Positions 47,817-56,506 of a stretch of DNA of 64,000 bases are shown in pieces. Source of the stretch: Streptomyces sp. AP-93 (GTDB lineage: Bacteria > Actinomycetota > Actinomycetes > Streptomycetales > Streptomycetaceae); assembly GCF_022808175.1 (NCBI RefSeq), contig NZ_JALGBX010000035.1, positions 1 through 64,000 on the forward strand, given 5' to 3'. How positions within the stretch are numbered: the stretch's first letter is position 1; every line of letters begins with the position of its first letter. Under the pieces are notes generated by a model. It worked only from the letters and a program-made list of their open reading frames with translations, did no database searches and was not told where the DNA came from. A program made the position numbers and the translations under genes.

Positions 47817-49841
47817 TCAGCTCACCGGCCTGTCTTCGATACGGACGAGGTTGTGGCCGCGCATCGTGTAGAGCAGGCCGCGGCTGTCGGCGTTGACGTG
47901 CGGGCCGCTGTACCAGGCGCCGTTGATCTCGGCGACGACGGTGCTGGCGGCGAACGTCTTGGGGTGGAAGCGGAAGAGCGTGGTGTCGGAGACGCCGTAG
48001 ACGATGCCTCGGCTGGTGACCATGGCCGCGAAGCCGGGGCAGAGGGCGCGGTGGTCGGCGGTGTGGATCACCCGGCGGATCGGGACGTCGACGACGAAGA
48101 ACCCGCCCTTCCGCGTGAGTCCGTACAGGTGCTTGCCGTGCACGGCCAGCGCGGCTACTCCCGTGGTCAGGGACGCGGGGAGGTCGAGGCGCCACAGCTC
48201 CTTCCCGGCGACCGGGTCGAAGGCAACGATCGTGCAGCGCGGTCCCTGCGTGGTGGGGTTGTCGCCGCCGAGGTACGCGACTCCCTCACGGGTGGTGACC
48301 GCACGCACCAGCTGGATGTCGTCGACCGGGTTGGTGTAGACGGCCTTCTTGCCGGTTTTCGTGGAGTAGGTCCAGAGCGAGCCGCCGCCCTCGGTGTCGG
48401 ACTGCGCGCCGACCAGCAGGAGCTCGTTGACGGGGTCGTAGCAGACGTCGAGCGGACGGTTCTGTTCGCTCGGGAACGCCGCGAGCTGGTGGGGCTGCTC
48501 GTCGCGCGTGGGGTCGTACGTCCACATGCCCTGCGAGCTGTACTGGCCGGTGTAGAGCACCCCGTTCAGTACCTCGGCGTCCTTCGCCTCGCCGGGCGCC
48601 CGGAGGTTGAGCACCTTGCTGTTGCGCAAGTCGTGGCGTGCGATGCCGTTGTTGCCGCCGACGTAGACGTACCGGTGGTCGGCGGCGATCCCCATAGTGG
48701 TCTGCGGACTGACGGGTGCGCCCGCCTGGCCGAGATCGGTGAGGGCGGACGTACCGGCGGCCACGTCGATCTCGGCAACGAAGCCGTAGCCCGAGACGAC
48801 GGTCAGCTTGCCTTGGGCATGGTCCAGTCCCCAGATCTCGCCGAGGTCGCCGTCGAACTTTACGGGGGCGACAGCCTTGGTCGCCGTCGAGTAGGAGTGC
48901 AGACCGGAATCGGTGGCGAAGTAGATCAGGTCACCGTTCGCCGTCAGGTTCTTGACGACTTTCCCGCTGGTGGGCGTCACGGTGTACGAGGAGAGGTCGG
49001 CCAGGTCCATCACGGCGAGCTTGGCCGGCTCGGTCGATCCTGAGGTGCTGACGACGAGGCGGTCGCCGAAGACGGCGAGGTCGCGGAGGCTGGGGTCCTT
49101 CTCCATCTCCGTCGGCGTGACGTTGCTGAACGTGCCCGCCGCCCGGTCGTACGCGTACAGCGACGCCTTGCTCGCCCCGTCCCCGCCGACCAGGACACTG
49201 CCGGCTCCGAAGAATACGGTCGTGTCCGTGGCGGCGACGGCCCTGGCCAGGGTGGCCTTCGGGTCGGGTATGCCGAGCTTGCTCACCGCGCCGGTGGCCG
49301 GATCGTACATCCACAGCGCGGGCGCCTTCCCCGGCACGCCGCCCACGGCGTACACGGTGCCGTCGGGGGCGACGGCGAGATCGCGGATGTCGCGGTCCTC
49401 GGTCCGGCCGATAGCCACGGCAGGCTTGTCCGGGGTGGACAGGTCCCAGCGGAACAGGTTCGGCTTGCCCTCGTCCGCCTTGACCAGGACGCCCGCGTAC
49501 AGGTACCGGCCAGTGGAGTCCGCGGCGAGCGCCTGAATCGAGTGTCCCGTGCCGAGTACGGTCTGCGCGCTCACCTTGCGGGTCGGCACGTCGAAGGCGA
49601 TCACCTGCGTCGGGGAGAGGTTACGAGACCCGATGTAGACGGTGTCGCCGACCTGGATCGCGCTCATGAGCGCGAACTGCTCGATCCCGGGGCCGAGATC
49701 GGTAATGCGCGTACAGGGTCCGCCGGTCGTGGCCTTGGCCTGGGCCGGTTCGGTGAGCAGCGGGCCCGCGGCCGCGGCGAGCCCAAGGGCACCGCCTGCC
49801 ATGAGCAGCTGACGCCTGCCCATCGAAGAAGAGCCTTGCAT
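47817..49841 (-). CDS. Tat-exported beta-propeller protein
   Basis: The ATG at 49841 has AAGGAG eight bases upstream and gives 674 residues. A twin-arginine signal (MGRRQLLMAGGALGLAAAAG) ends at AQA near residue 35. The rest is a multi-bladed beta-propeller with repeated strand pairs, for example HSIQALAADSTGRYLYAGVL, IRDLAVAPDGTVYAVGGVPG, TMGIAADHRYVYVGGNNGIA and DVCYDPVNELLLVGAQSD. It resembles PQQ-like/NHL-type propellers more than WD40. No catalytic residues can be assigned; lyases with propeller folds exist, so an enzymatic role is possible. Its stop lies four bases from the lyase start, so the pair forms a tight operon. Confidence 0.75.
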   Translation of the reverse strand: MQGSSSMGRRQLLMAGGALGLAAAAGPLLTEPAQAKATTGGPCTRITDLGPGIEQFALMSAIQVGDTVYIGSRNLSPTQVIAFDVPTRKVSAQTVLGTGHSIQALAADSTGRYLYAGVLVKADEGKPNLFRWDLSTPDKPAVAIGRTEDRDIRDLAVAPDGTVYAVGGVPGKAPALWMYDPATGAVSKLGIPDPKATLARAVAATDTTVFFGAGSVLVGGDGASKASLYAYDRAAGTFSNVTPTEMEKDPSLRDLAVFGDRLVVSTSGSTEPAKLAVMDLADLSSYTVTPTSGKVVKNLTANGDLIYFATDSGLHSYSTATKAVAPVKFDGDLGEIWGLDHAQGKLTVVSGYGFVAEIDVAAGTSALTDLGQAGAPVSPQTTMGIAADHRYVYVGGNNGIARHDLRNSKVLNLRAPGEAKDAEVLNGVLYTGQYSSQGMWTYDPTRDEQPHQLAAFPSEQNRPLDVCYDPVNELLLVGAQSDTEGGGSLWTYSTKTGKKAVYTNPVDDIQLVRAVTTREGVAYLGGDNPTTQGPRCTIVAFDPVAGKELWRLDLPASLTTGVAALAVHGKHLYGLTRKGGFFVVDVPIRRVIHTADHRALCPGFAAMVTSRGIVYGVSDTTLFRFHPKTFAASTVVAEINGAWYSGPHVNADSRGLLYTMRGHNLVRIEDRPVS

Positions 49842-49961
49842 GGGGGGGACTCCTTTGTTCGTTGTGCGGGGACACAGAGCGGGGAGGAGCAAGAGCCGTG
49901 ATGGGGAGCTCACGGCAGGAACCGGCCGGCCCCGGGTCGGGGGAACTCCGGGGCCGGCCGC

Positions 49962-50981
49962 TCAGGCCGACGTCGCGAGGGCCGCGTGGTGCACGGCGTG
50001 GGCGAACGGTTCTCCGGAGCAGTAGCGCTGGACCTCGTCGAGGGCGCTGCTGGTGATCCGGTGGAGTTCGCCGCCGAGCGAGCCGGCGATATGGGGGGTG
50101 AGGAGGACGTTGGGCAGGGAGTAGAGCGGTGAGGTGGAGGGGAGCACCTCCGGTTCGGTGACGTCGATGACCGCGCGGAGGCGGCCGGTCACGGCTTCGG
50201 CGGTGAGGGCGTCGGTCTCGACGAGGGACCCGCGTGCCGTGTTGATCAGCGTGGCGCCGTCACGCATCTGTGACAGCCTGTGCGCGTCCAGCAGATGGTG
50301 GGTCTCCGGCAGGGCCGGCGCGTGCAGCGAGACGACGTCCGAGTCGGCGACGAGTTCGTCGAGGCCGACGTGCCGGGCACCCAGCTCCGCGGCCTGCGCG
50401 GCGTCGACGTGGGGGTCGGCGAGGAGCAGGTCGAGGTCGTAGGGCCGCAGCAGTTCGAGGACCTTGCGGCCTACGAGGGACGCGCCGACCAGACCCACGG
50501 TCCGGCGGTAGTTGCCGAACCCGGGGAAGTGCTGGGACCAGTCGAGGGCGGCACGGTGGTCGCGGTAGAGGCCTCCGATGTCCAGGACCCGCTTGTTGGC
50601 GAAGAGGATCGCGGCGACCGTGTACTCGGCGACAGGCACGGCGTTGGCGGCGGCTGCCGAGGAGACCACCAGTCCGCGGTCCCAACACGCCTGTGTCACA
50701 TGGTGTTTGACGCTGCCCGCTGCGTGGACGATCGCCTTCAGCGCCGGTGCCCGTGCCAGGACCTCCTCGTCGAGGACGGGGCATCCCCAGGAGGTGATCA
50801 GGATCTCCACGTCCTCCAGGGCCGGTTCCCCGGTGAGGTCCTCGGCGACGTGGTCCGGGTCGATGTCGACGTACGCCGTCAGACGCTGGATCGCGGAGGG
50901 CGGGAACATCGCGTCCCGGTGGCGACGGCCCATGGCGAACAGGGCGCGGGGGCGAGTGGTCGCGGTCGGGTTCGAGTGCAT
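49962..50981 (-). CDS. D-isomer-specific 2-hydroxyacid dehydrogenase
   Basis: The ATG at 50981 has GAGG nine bases upstream and gives 339 residues; the GTG at 50996 would cover the ribosome site. It has the NAD-binding motif RRTVGLVGASLVGRKVLELL, the substrate-binding NTARGSLVETDALTAEAV and the catalytic His in LLTPHIAGSLGGELHRI. The family oxidises or reduces D-2-hydroxy acids, including glyoxylate-type and phosphoglycerate substrates. Here it lies within a carbohydrate operon between permease and propeller genes, suggesting that a 2-keto acid or 2-hydroxy acid arises from the sugar. The N-terminal catalytic half is normal. Confidence 0.87.
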   Translation of the reverse strand: MHSNPTATTRPRALFAMGRRHRDAMFPPSAIQRLTAYVDIDPDHVAEDLTGEPALEDVEILITSWGCPVLDEEVLARAPALKAIVHAAGSVKHHVTQACWDRGLVVSSAAAANAVPVAEYTVAAILFANKRVLDIGGLYRDHRAALDWSQHFPGFGNYRRTVGLVGASLVGRKVLELLRPYDLDLLLADPHVDAAQAAELGARHVGLDELVADSDVVSLHAPALPETHHLLDAHRLSQMRDGATLINTARGSLVETDALTAEAVTGRLRAVIDVTEPEVLPSTSPLYSLPNVLLTPHIAGSLGGELHRITSSALDEVQRYCSGEPFAHAVHHAALATSA

Positions 50982-51005
50982 GGGTGAATTCCTCACGGTG
51001 GCGGC

Positions 51006-51968
51006 CTACTTGACGGCGCCGGCGGTCATGCCGGACTTCCAGAACCGCTGCAGCATCAGGAAGATGGCGATCAGCGGGGCCACAGCCACCAGGGAGCCGA
51101 CGACGGCCAGCAGGTAGTCCTCGGGATGACCCTGGGTCAGGGCGGACGAGTACCACACGTAGAGCCCGAGGTTGACCGGGTACAGGTCCTGGTCGGAGAG
51201 CATCACCAGGGGCAGGAAGAAGCTGTTCCAGATCTGGGTGAACTGGAAGAGGAAGATGGTCACGAAACCGGGCGCGATCATCGGGAACGCGATGCGGCAG
51301 AAGGTGCGGAACTCGCCGGCCCCGTCCATCCGCGCCGCTTCCAGAACCTCGTCCGGCACGTAGGAGGCGCTGAAGACCCGTGCCAGGTACACGCCGAAGG
51401 GGAAGACGAGGCCGGGGATGAACACGCCCCAGAACGTGTTGACCAGTCCGACCTTGGCGGCGAGGAGGTACAGCGGTATCGCCATCGCCGTGCCGGGCAC
51501 CATCACGCCGAGCAGTACGAGCGAGAACACGCGCTCCTTGCCGGGGAACGAGAGCTTGTCGAATGCGTAGCCGGCGGCGACGCTGAAGATCGATGCCAGG
51601 AGGGCTCCCACACCGGCGTACAGCACCGTGTTGATGAGCCAGCGCACGTACACGCCGTCGTCGGCCGCGAACAGGTGGCTCAGGTTGTCGGCGAGGTGGA
51701 TCTCGTCTCCGAGCGCGAACCCGTTCGTGCCGAAGAGGTCCTCGCGGCTCTTGGTGGAGGACAGGAGCAGCCAGGTCAGCGGCAGCAGGGTATAGAGCGT
51801 GGCGAGGCCGAGGAGGGCGGTGACGCCTGCCTTGGAGAGCAGGACCGACGGCGACTTCGGGGCGCGCCGTTGCCGGCGGGGGCGCGGGGCTGGACCGGTC
51901 ACGGGCGTCGTCTCTGGGGTCTTCTCGGGCGCGGGGGCTGCGGGGGGAAGAGTGGAGGAGGAGGTCAC
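51006..51968 (-). CDS. CUT1-type ABC sugar permease 2 (MalG-like)
   Basis: The GTG at 51968 overlaps the stop of permease 1 as GTGA, giving 320 residues. It has six membrane segments after a Pro-rich cytosolic head (ALLGLATLYTLLPLTWLLLS, GVGALLASIFSVAAGYAF, VFSLVLLGVMVPGTAMAIPL) and the EAA loop DEVLEAARMDGAGEFRTFCR. This is the MalG type of permease. The ATPase-binding EAA loop is intact but the cluster encodes no ATPase; in Streptomyces the shared ATPase MsiK commonly energises such importers. Confidence 0.9.
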   Translation of the reverse strand: MTSSSTLPPAAPAPEKTPETTPVTGPAPRPRRQRRAPKSPSVLLSKAGVTALLGLATLYTLLPLTWLLLSSTKSREDLFGTNGFALGDEIHLADNLSHLFAADDGVYVRWLINTVLYAGVGALLASIFSVAAGYAFDKLSFPGKERVFSLVLLGVMVPGTAMAIPLYLLAAKVGLVNTFWGVFIPGLVFPFGVYLARVFSASYVPDEVLEAARMDGAGEFRTFCRIAFPMIAPGFVTIFLFQFTQIWNSFFLPLVMLSDQDLYPVNLGLYVWYSSALTQGHPEDYLLAVVGSLVAVAPLIAIFLMLQRFWKSGMTAGAVK

Positions 51969-52861
51969 GGCTTGCTCCCGCGGCGTGAGATACGGGTGAC
52001 GGCGAACGACAGCACGGCGGCGAACAGTGCGATCAGCAGCGAAGCGGCTGCCGCCAGGCCGAAGTCGTTGTTCTGGAAGGCGGCCGTCTGGACGTACATG
52101 TTGGGGGTGAAGCTGCTGCCGATCGCGCTGGAGGCGTTGTAGATGACCTTCGGCTCGGTGAAGAGCTGGATCGAACCGATGACGGTGAACAAGATGGCGA
52201 GGGCCACCGCGGGGTAGATCATCGGGACCTTGATGGACAGCGCCGTCCGCACGGCGCCGGCGCCGTCGATCTTCGCCGCCTCCAGGGTCTCGCGGGGCAC
52301 GGCCTGCAGGGCGGCGTAGAAGATGACCATGTTGTAGCCCATCCACTCCCAAACGGCGATGTTGGCCGCGGAGAACACGGCGTTGTCGACCGACAGGAAG
52401 TTGATGTCGATGCCGCCGGATTCAAGGAAGTCGATCACCGGGCTCAGGCCGGGTGTGTAGAGGTACACCCAGATCAGAGCGGCGATCAGTCCCGGCACCG
52501 CGTGCGGAAGGAACAGCGCCAGCTGGAAGAAGGACCGCGCCTTGGCCAGACCCGAGTCGAGCAGCAGGGCCAGGACCAGCGCACCGCCGATCATCACGGG
52601 GATGTAGACCGCGCAGTACACGGCGATGACGAGGAATCCGTCGCGGAAGGCCTCGTCGGACAGGGCTCGGGCGTAGTTCCCCAACCCGGTGAAGACGTTT
52701 TCGGTGCCGCCGAACCCAAGGCCGGAGGTGCGGGTGGTGAACAGGCTCAGCCACGCCGCGTAGAACAGCGGGGCGAGGGTGACGGCCGCGAACAGGCCGA
52801 GGAACGGGGTGAGGAGCAGCGCGGCGGTCCGGCGCTGGCCTCGGGCGGATGGGCTTGCCAT
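51965..52861 (-). CDS. CUT1-type ABC sugar permease 1 (MalF-like)
   Basis: This 298-residue membrane protein has about six transmembrane segments (LLTPFLGLFAAVTLAPLFYA, YCAVYIPVMIGGALVLALLL, HAVPGLIAALIWVYLYTP, NIAVWEWMGYNMVIFYAAL) and the EAA loop RETLEAAKIDGAGAVRTALS. It forms the importer channel with permease 2. Its start has AAGGAAGG upstream. The gene follows the binding-protein gene by 100 bases and overlaps permease 2 by four. The transported sugar is not identified, but the secreted lyase suggests uronate oligosaccharides. Confidence 0.9.
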   Translation of the reverse strand: MASPSARGQRRTAALLLTPFLGLFAAVTLAPLFYAAWLSLFTTRTSGLGFGGTENVFTGLGNYARALSDEAFRDGFLVIAVYCAVYIPVMIGGALVLALLLDSGLAKARSFFQLALFLPHAVPGLIAALIWVYLYTPGLSPVIDFLESGGIDINFLSVDNAVFSAANIAVWEWMGYNMVIFYAALQAVPRETLEAAKIDGAGAVRTALSIKVPMIYPAVALAILFTVIGSIQLFTEPKVIYNASSAIGSSFTPNMYVQTAAFQNNDFGLAAAASLLIALFAAVLSFAVTRISRRGSKP

Positions 52862-52960
52862 ACCGGCCTTCCTTGGGTGGGGCGGGGGAGAGCGTGTGCG
52901 GGAGGGAGCCGGGGGGCGGCCCGCCGAGCGGGCGGGGCCGACCCTCCGGGCTGCGGGGTC

Positions 52961-54271
52961 CTACGGGGCGGTGACCTTCAGGCCGCGCTGTTCCATCTGC
53001 GTGATCGTGGCCTTCTCGGCGGTGGAGAGGACATCGGGCAGGGTCACCGAGCCGTCGGCGACCTTCGGGAGCTGGTCCACGATGGCCGTGTTGGTGGCGC
53101 CCATGACCGGGCCCCACGTCCAGCCGGGCCGGATGGCGTCGTAGGACTGCGACATGACGCCGTAGATGTCCTGCCCGCCGAAGTAGTCCGTCTTGAAGGC
53201 CGCCTTCGTGACCGGCACGAGACTCGGATCCGCGGGGAACATGCTGCTGGTTCCGGACGACACCCAGGCCTTCATGCCCTCGGGGTCAGTGGTGATCCAC
53301 TTGATGAACTCGGCGGCGGCCCCGCTGTTGTCGGAACCCTTCGGGATCGCGAAGGACGAACCTCCGAACATGCCCGAGGCCGGCGCTCCGTCCCACGTCG
53401 GGACGGGGGCTACGGCCCACTTGCCCTTCTGGTCGGGGACGGTCGCCTGGAGGGCTCCGGCGCACCAGCTGGCGCAGACGTAGGCGACGGTCTCGCCCTT
53501 CTGGACGCTCGTCCAGAACGGGTCCAGCTGGCTCAGCGAGTGGACAAGGCCCTTGCGGGCGAGGTCGCCCCAGTAGGCGGCGACCTTCTTGGACGGGTCG
53601 TCGTCGATGGTGACCTTCCAGGAATCCTGCTCGGTCGAGAACCACTTACCGCCGGCCTGCCAGGAGAGCGCCTCCAGGACCCCGGGATTGTCGGTGTACA
53701 TGACACCACCGCGGGCGGCCGGGTCGGCCTTCTTCACCTGCTCGGTCATGTTCCGGTAGGCGTCCCACGTCGTGGGAACGTCGATCTTGTGCTGGTCGAA
53801 GAAGTCCTTGCGGTACATCATCATCAAGGGCGCCGCGTCACGCGGGACGGCCCAGGTTTTGCCGCCGAGGTTGACCAGCTGCCGCGCCGCCTCGGGGAAC
53901 CCGGCCTTCACCTCCGCACCGAGGAGGCCGCTCAGGTCTTCGACCTTCCCCTGGGCCGCGAACTCCGGCAGGTGCGGGTACTCGACCACCGCGACGTCCG
54001 GCACCGTGCCGGCCTTCACGGCGTTGGTGAGCTTGGAGTAGTACTCCTGGCCCGACGGAACCGTCTCGAAGGTCACCTTGATGTCGGGGTGGCTGGCATT
54101 GAAGGCCGCGGCCACCTTGTCGGAACCCTTGAGGAAGGACCAGAAGGTGACCTCTCCGGTCTTCTTCGCCGCAGGGGAAGCCCCCTGGTCCGTCCCCCCA
54201 CCGCAGGCGGTGGCGAGCAGGGCGAGAGCTGTGACGGAGCCGGCCAGAACGGCCGTGGATCTGCGAAGCAT
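52961..54271 (-). CDS. Extracellular sugar-binding lipoprotein of the ABC importer
   Basis: The ATG at 54271 gives 436 residues (a GTG at 54280 in frame adds three). A lipoprotein signal ends at ALLATACGG. The binding-protein fold follows: GEVTFWSFLKGSDKVAAAFN, VPDVAVVEYPHLPEFAAQGK, VKAGFPEAARQLVNLGGKTW and DAAPLMMMYRKDFFDQHKID. This is a cluster-type CUT1 solute-binding protein. It is the first gene of the operon and lies downstream of the DeoR-LacI regulator gene on the same strand. A short inverted repeat (TTCATTCGATGAA, 54347-54359) lies about 75 bases upstream. Confidence 0.9.
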   Translation of the reverse strand: MLRRSTAVLAGSVTALALLATACGGGTDQGASPAAKKTGEVTFWSFLKGSDKVAAAFNASHPDIKVTFETVPSGQEYYSKLTNAVKAGTVPDVAVVEYPHLPEFAAQGKVEDLSGLLGAEVKAGFPEAARQLVNLGGKTWAVPRDAAPLMMMYRKDFFDQHKIDVPTTWDAYRNMTEQVKKADPAARGGVMYTDNPGVLEALSWQAGGKWFSTEQDSWKVTIDDDPSKKVAAYWGDLARKGLVHSLSQLDPFWTSVQKGETVAYVCASWCAGALQATVPDQKGKWAVAPVPTWDGAPASGMFGGSSFAIPKGSDNSGAAAEFIKWITTDPEGMKAWVSSGTSSMFPADPSLVPVTKAAFKTDYFGGQDIYGVMSQSYDAIRPGWTWGPVMGATNTAIVDQLPKVADGSVTLPDVLSTAEKATITQMEQRGLKVTAP

Positions 54272-54346
54272 GATGTGCACCGATCGTTCACGGGGGCGTT
54301 GACCGGAATCATTCGCCAGTAAGTGCGCTTCGTCAATGCCTCGAGC

Positions 54347-54359
54347 TTCATTCGATGAA
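54347..54359. promoter_or_regulatory. Short inverted repeat upstream of the sugar-binding protein gene
   Basis: TTCATTCGATGAA is a 5-bp inverted repeat with a TCG spacer, in the AT-richest part of this promoter (TTTTTC follows on the minus strand). It could be a regulator site or promoter element for the ABC operon. Confidence 0.35.
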
Positions 54360-54405
54360 AAACGAAAGCAAGTGATGCGATCCGATGCCGTCTCACACCC
54401 CCGCT

Positions 54406-55494
54406 CTACGGTGCCTCGCCCTGGGCGGGGAAGGCCCCACTGGAGTCCCGTACCCGCAGCTCCGGGCGGAGCAGCAGCTCAACCAGGGGCGCGGCCGGAT
54501 CGGCGATGCGCCGCCGCATCAGATCGACCGCCCACGCCCCCACGGCCCGCTTGGGCGGTGCCACGGCAGTGAGCGGCACATCGCTCAGCTCGGCGACCTC
54601 GTCGTCGTACGTCACGATGGCCAGATCCTCCGGAACACGCAGGTCGCGCGCCTGAAGGAGGCCCACCAGGGTGACGGCATCGAGATCGTTGTGGACCAGG
54701 GCGGCCCGCACGTCACCTGCCTCGACCGCCCGCACGAGCTCCTCGAACCACTCGGTCGACGCCGATCCGCCGGTCGGATCGATGCGGTATTCCGGGCCTT
54801 GCGTCAGCCCGAGCGCCTGGCAGGCCGCCGCATAACCCTCGCGGATCAAAGGCGTGTTGGGGCTCTCCGCCCTGGCGACCAGGGCGATCCGTTCATGCCC
54901 CAGCCCGGCGAGGTGCCGGACCGCCAGGCCCGCGCCATGGGCGTGGTCGGACGCGACCTGTTCCAGCCGCCCGGCCTGCGCGCCGGCCCGACGGTCCACG
55001 AGAACGACCGGTATGTCGAGGCCGGCCAGCCACTGCTCGGTCCCTGCGGGCTCAAGCCCGGCGCGCGGCATCAAGAGCAGACCGTCGACGCCCGCCGCGA
55101 CGAGCCGTCGTACCTGCTCCCGGTTGTCCGTCAGCGTCTCACCGGAAACGGCGAGCACGATGCGCACTCCGTGCGTGCGCGCCGCGTCCTGCACTCCTCG
55201 GATGATCTCGGGGTAGTAGTAGTTCCCGGGCGGAACGATCAGGCCGAAGGCATCCCCCCGCCGCATCGCGGGCCCGGGAGTGGCGGGTCCGGCCGAGTCG
55301 GCCGCCTGAGCCGCGGTCAGCGACATGGCACCTCCGTGCACACGGACGACCAGCCCCCGGCCTGCCAGGTCCCGGACGTCCTGGCGCACGGTGACGGCGG
55401 AGACCCCGATCTCTTCCGCCACCTCTTTCACCTTGATCGATCCCCGACGCTCCAGAATGCGCAGAAGCGCCTCACGCCGCTCTTCAGCCAGCAC
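54406..55494 (-). CDS. DeoR-type HTH fused to LacI/GalR sugar-binding domain
   Basis: The GTG at 55494 has GAGAGGGG upstream and gives 362 residues. Residues 1-55 (MLAEERREALLRILERRGSI, KVKEVAEEIGVSAVTVRQDV, VVRVHGGAM) are a DeoR winged helix. From about residue 85 the protein is a LacI-type periplasmic-binding domain (FGLIVPPGNYYYPEIIRGVQ, VDGLLLMPRAGLEPAGTEQW, LIREGYAAACQALGLT, DLAIVTYDDEVAELSDVPLT). The mix of a DeoR HTH and a LacI sensor is uncommon but known in actinobacteria. It should repress the flanking carbohydrate genes until a sugar binds. A perfect 8+5+8 palindrome lies just upstream of its own start. Confidence 0.88.
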   Translation of the reverse strand: MLAEERREALLRILERRGSIKVKEVAEEIGVSAVTVRQDVRDLAGRGLVVRVHGGAMSLTAAQAADSAGPATPGPAMRRGDAFGLIVPPGNYYYPEIIRGVQDAARTHGVRIVLAVSGETLTDNREQVRRLVAAGVDGLLLMPRAGLEPAGTEQWLAGLDIPVVLVDRRAGAQAGRLEQVASDHAHGAGLAVRHLAGLGHERIALVARAESPNTPLIREGYAAACQALGLTQGPEYRIDPTGGSASTEWFEELVRAVEAGDVRAALVHNDLDAVTLVGLLQARDLRVPEDLAIVTYDDEVAELSDVPLTAVAPPKRAVGAWAVDLMRRRIADPAAPLVELLLRPELRVRDSSGAFPAQGEAP

Positions 55495-55529
55495 TCACGT
55501 GCCCCTCTCATCGCAAGCGAAGCCATTTG

Positions 55530-55550
55530 CTTTCACTCGACAAGTGAAAG
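55530..55550. promoter_or_regulatory. 21-bp palindromic operator of the DeoR-LacI regulator
   Basis: CTTTCACT-CGACA-AGTGAAAG is a perfect 8-bp inverted repeat with a 5-base spacer, 36 bases upstream of the regulator start. TTTCA-type half-sites suit DeoR regulators, so this is probably an autoregulatory site. Confidence 0.6.
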
Positions 55551-55774
55551 GTACCAACGAAGCCATGGCACGTGCCGGACCTGGCATGGACATCCGCCGA
55601 ACCGTCCTGCCCGGCGATCGGCGATCAGCCGGAGTGTCCGCGGGCAGTGGCAGGTGCGCTGAGCCGAATCGCGGGGCGACACACCAGGGGCGGTGGCGGT
55701 CGGGCTCGCCGTCGACGGACCACTTGCGGGCGGGACCGGCTTGCGGCCTGGGAGTTTCGGTGGATACGGTCGAT

Positions 55775-55788
55775 AGAAAGCGCTTACT
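55775..55788 (+). promoter_or_regulatory. LacI-type operator box before the ThuA-like gene
   Basis: AGAAAGCGCTTACT overlaps the 5-prime flank of the ThuA-like gene, with its GAGGAG ribosome site beginning four bases later. The first 11 bases match the box at 45769-45779, and the core AAGCGCTT is a LacI-family half-site pair. Confidence 0.6.
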
Positions 55789-55804
55789 ACGAGGAGTTCA
55801 CCGC

Positions 55805-56506
55805 GTGCCGACCTCCGACGTCCTGATCTACACCCGTACCGCGGGCTACCGCCACCACTCCATCCCGGCGGGTGCCGCCGCGTTCGTCGGGATGGCTCAG
55901 GAGAGCGGTTTCGGGGCGGAGGCGACGGACGATCCGGAGGTGTTCACGCACGAGCGGCTCGAGCGGTGCGCGGCCGTGGTGCTGCTGTCCACCACCGGGC
56001 CCGTCCTCACCGACCAGGCCCGCGCAGCCCTGGAGACCTACGTACGAGCCGGCGGCGGGTTTCTCGCCGTGCACGCCGCGGCCAATGCCGAGCCCGACTG
56101 GCCCTTCTACGGCGAACTGCTCGGCACCCGCTTCGCGGGCCATCCGCCGCTCCAGCCCGGCCTGGTCCACGTGGAGGACCCCGCGCATCCGGCGACCGCA
56201 CACCTTCCGACGGAGTGGGCCTGGACCGACGAATGGTACGACTTCACCTCGCACCCACGCGACGCGGGCGTCCGCGTCCTGCTGCGCGCCGACGAGTCCA
56301 CGTACACCGGCGGCACGCACGGCACGGACCACCCGCTGTCCTGGTGCCACGAGAAGGCCGGCGGCCGGTTCTTCTTCACAGCGCTCGGCCACACACCGGA
56401 GTCGTACGCGGCCCCCGCCTTCCGCGCACACCTCTCCGGCGCCCTCCACTGGGCCACGGGCCGCCACGCTGCGCGACCTGATGTTGTCCCAACCCACTCG
56501 ACCTGA
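55805..56506 (+). CDS. ThuA-like (DUF1034/glutamine-amidotransferase-fold) protein
   Basis: The GTG at 55805 with GAGGAG eight bases upstream gives 233 residues. The pattern DVLIYTRTAGYRHHSIPAGA, YVRAGGGFLAVHAAANAEPD, EWYDFTSHPRDAGVRVLLRA and HPLSWCHEKAGGRFFFTALG is that of the ThuA family (trehalose-utilisation type). ThuA proteins have been linked to hydrolysis of 3-keto-glycosides, working with a Gfo/Idh-type dehydrogenase such as ThuB. Both parts are present here, the Gfo/Idh gene lying 10 kb away under an identical operator box. The trailing residues (ATGRHAARPDVVPTHST) are not typical but harmless. Confidence 0.83.
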   Translation: MPTSDVLIYTRTAGYRHHSIPAGAAAFVGMAQESGFGAEATDDPEVFTHERLERCAAVVLLSTTGPVLTDQARAALETYVRAGGGFLAVHAAANAEPDWPFYGELLGTRFAGHPPLQPGLVHVEDPAHPATAHLPTEWAWTDEWYDFTSHPRDAGVRVLLRADESTYTGGTHGTDHPLSWCHEKAGGRFFFTALGHTPESYAAPAFRAHLSGALHWATGRHAARPDVVPTHST

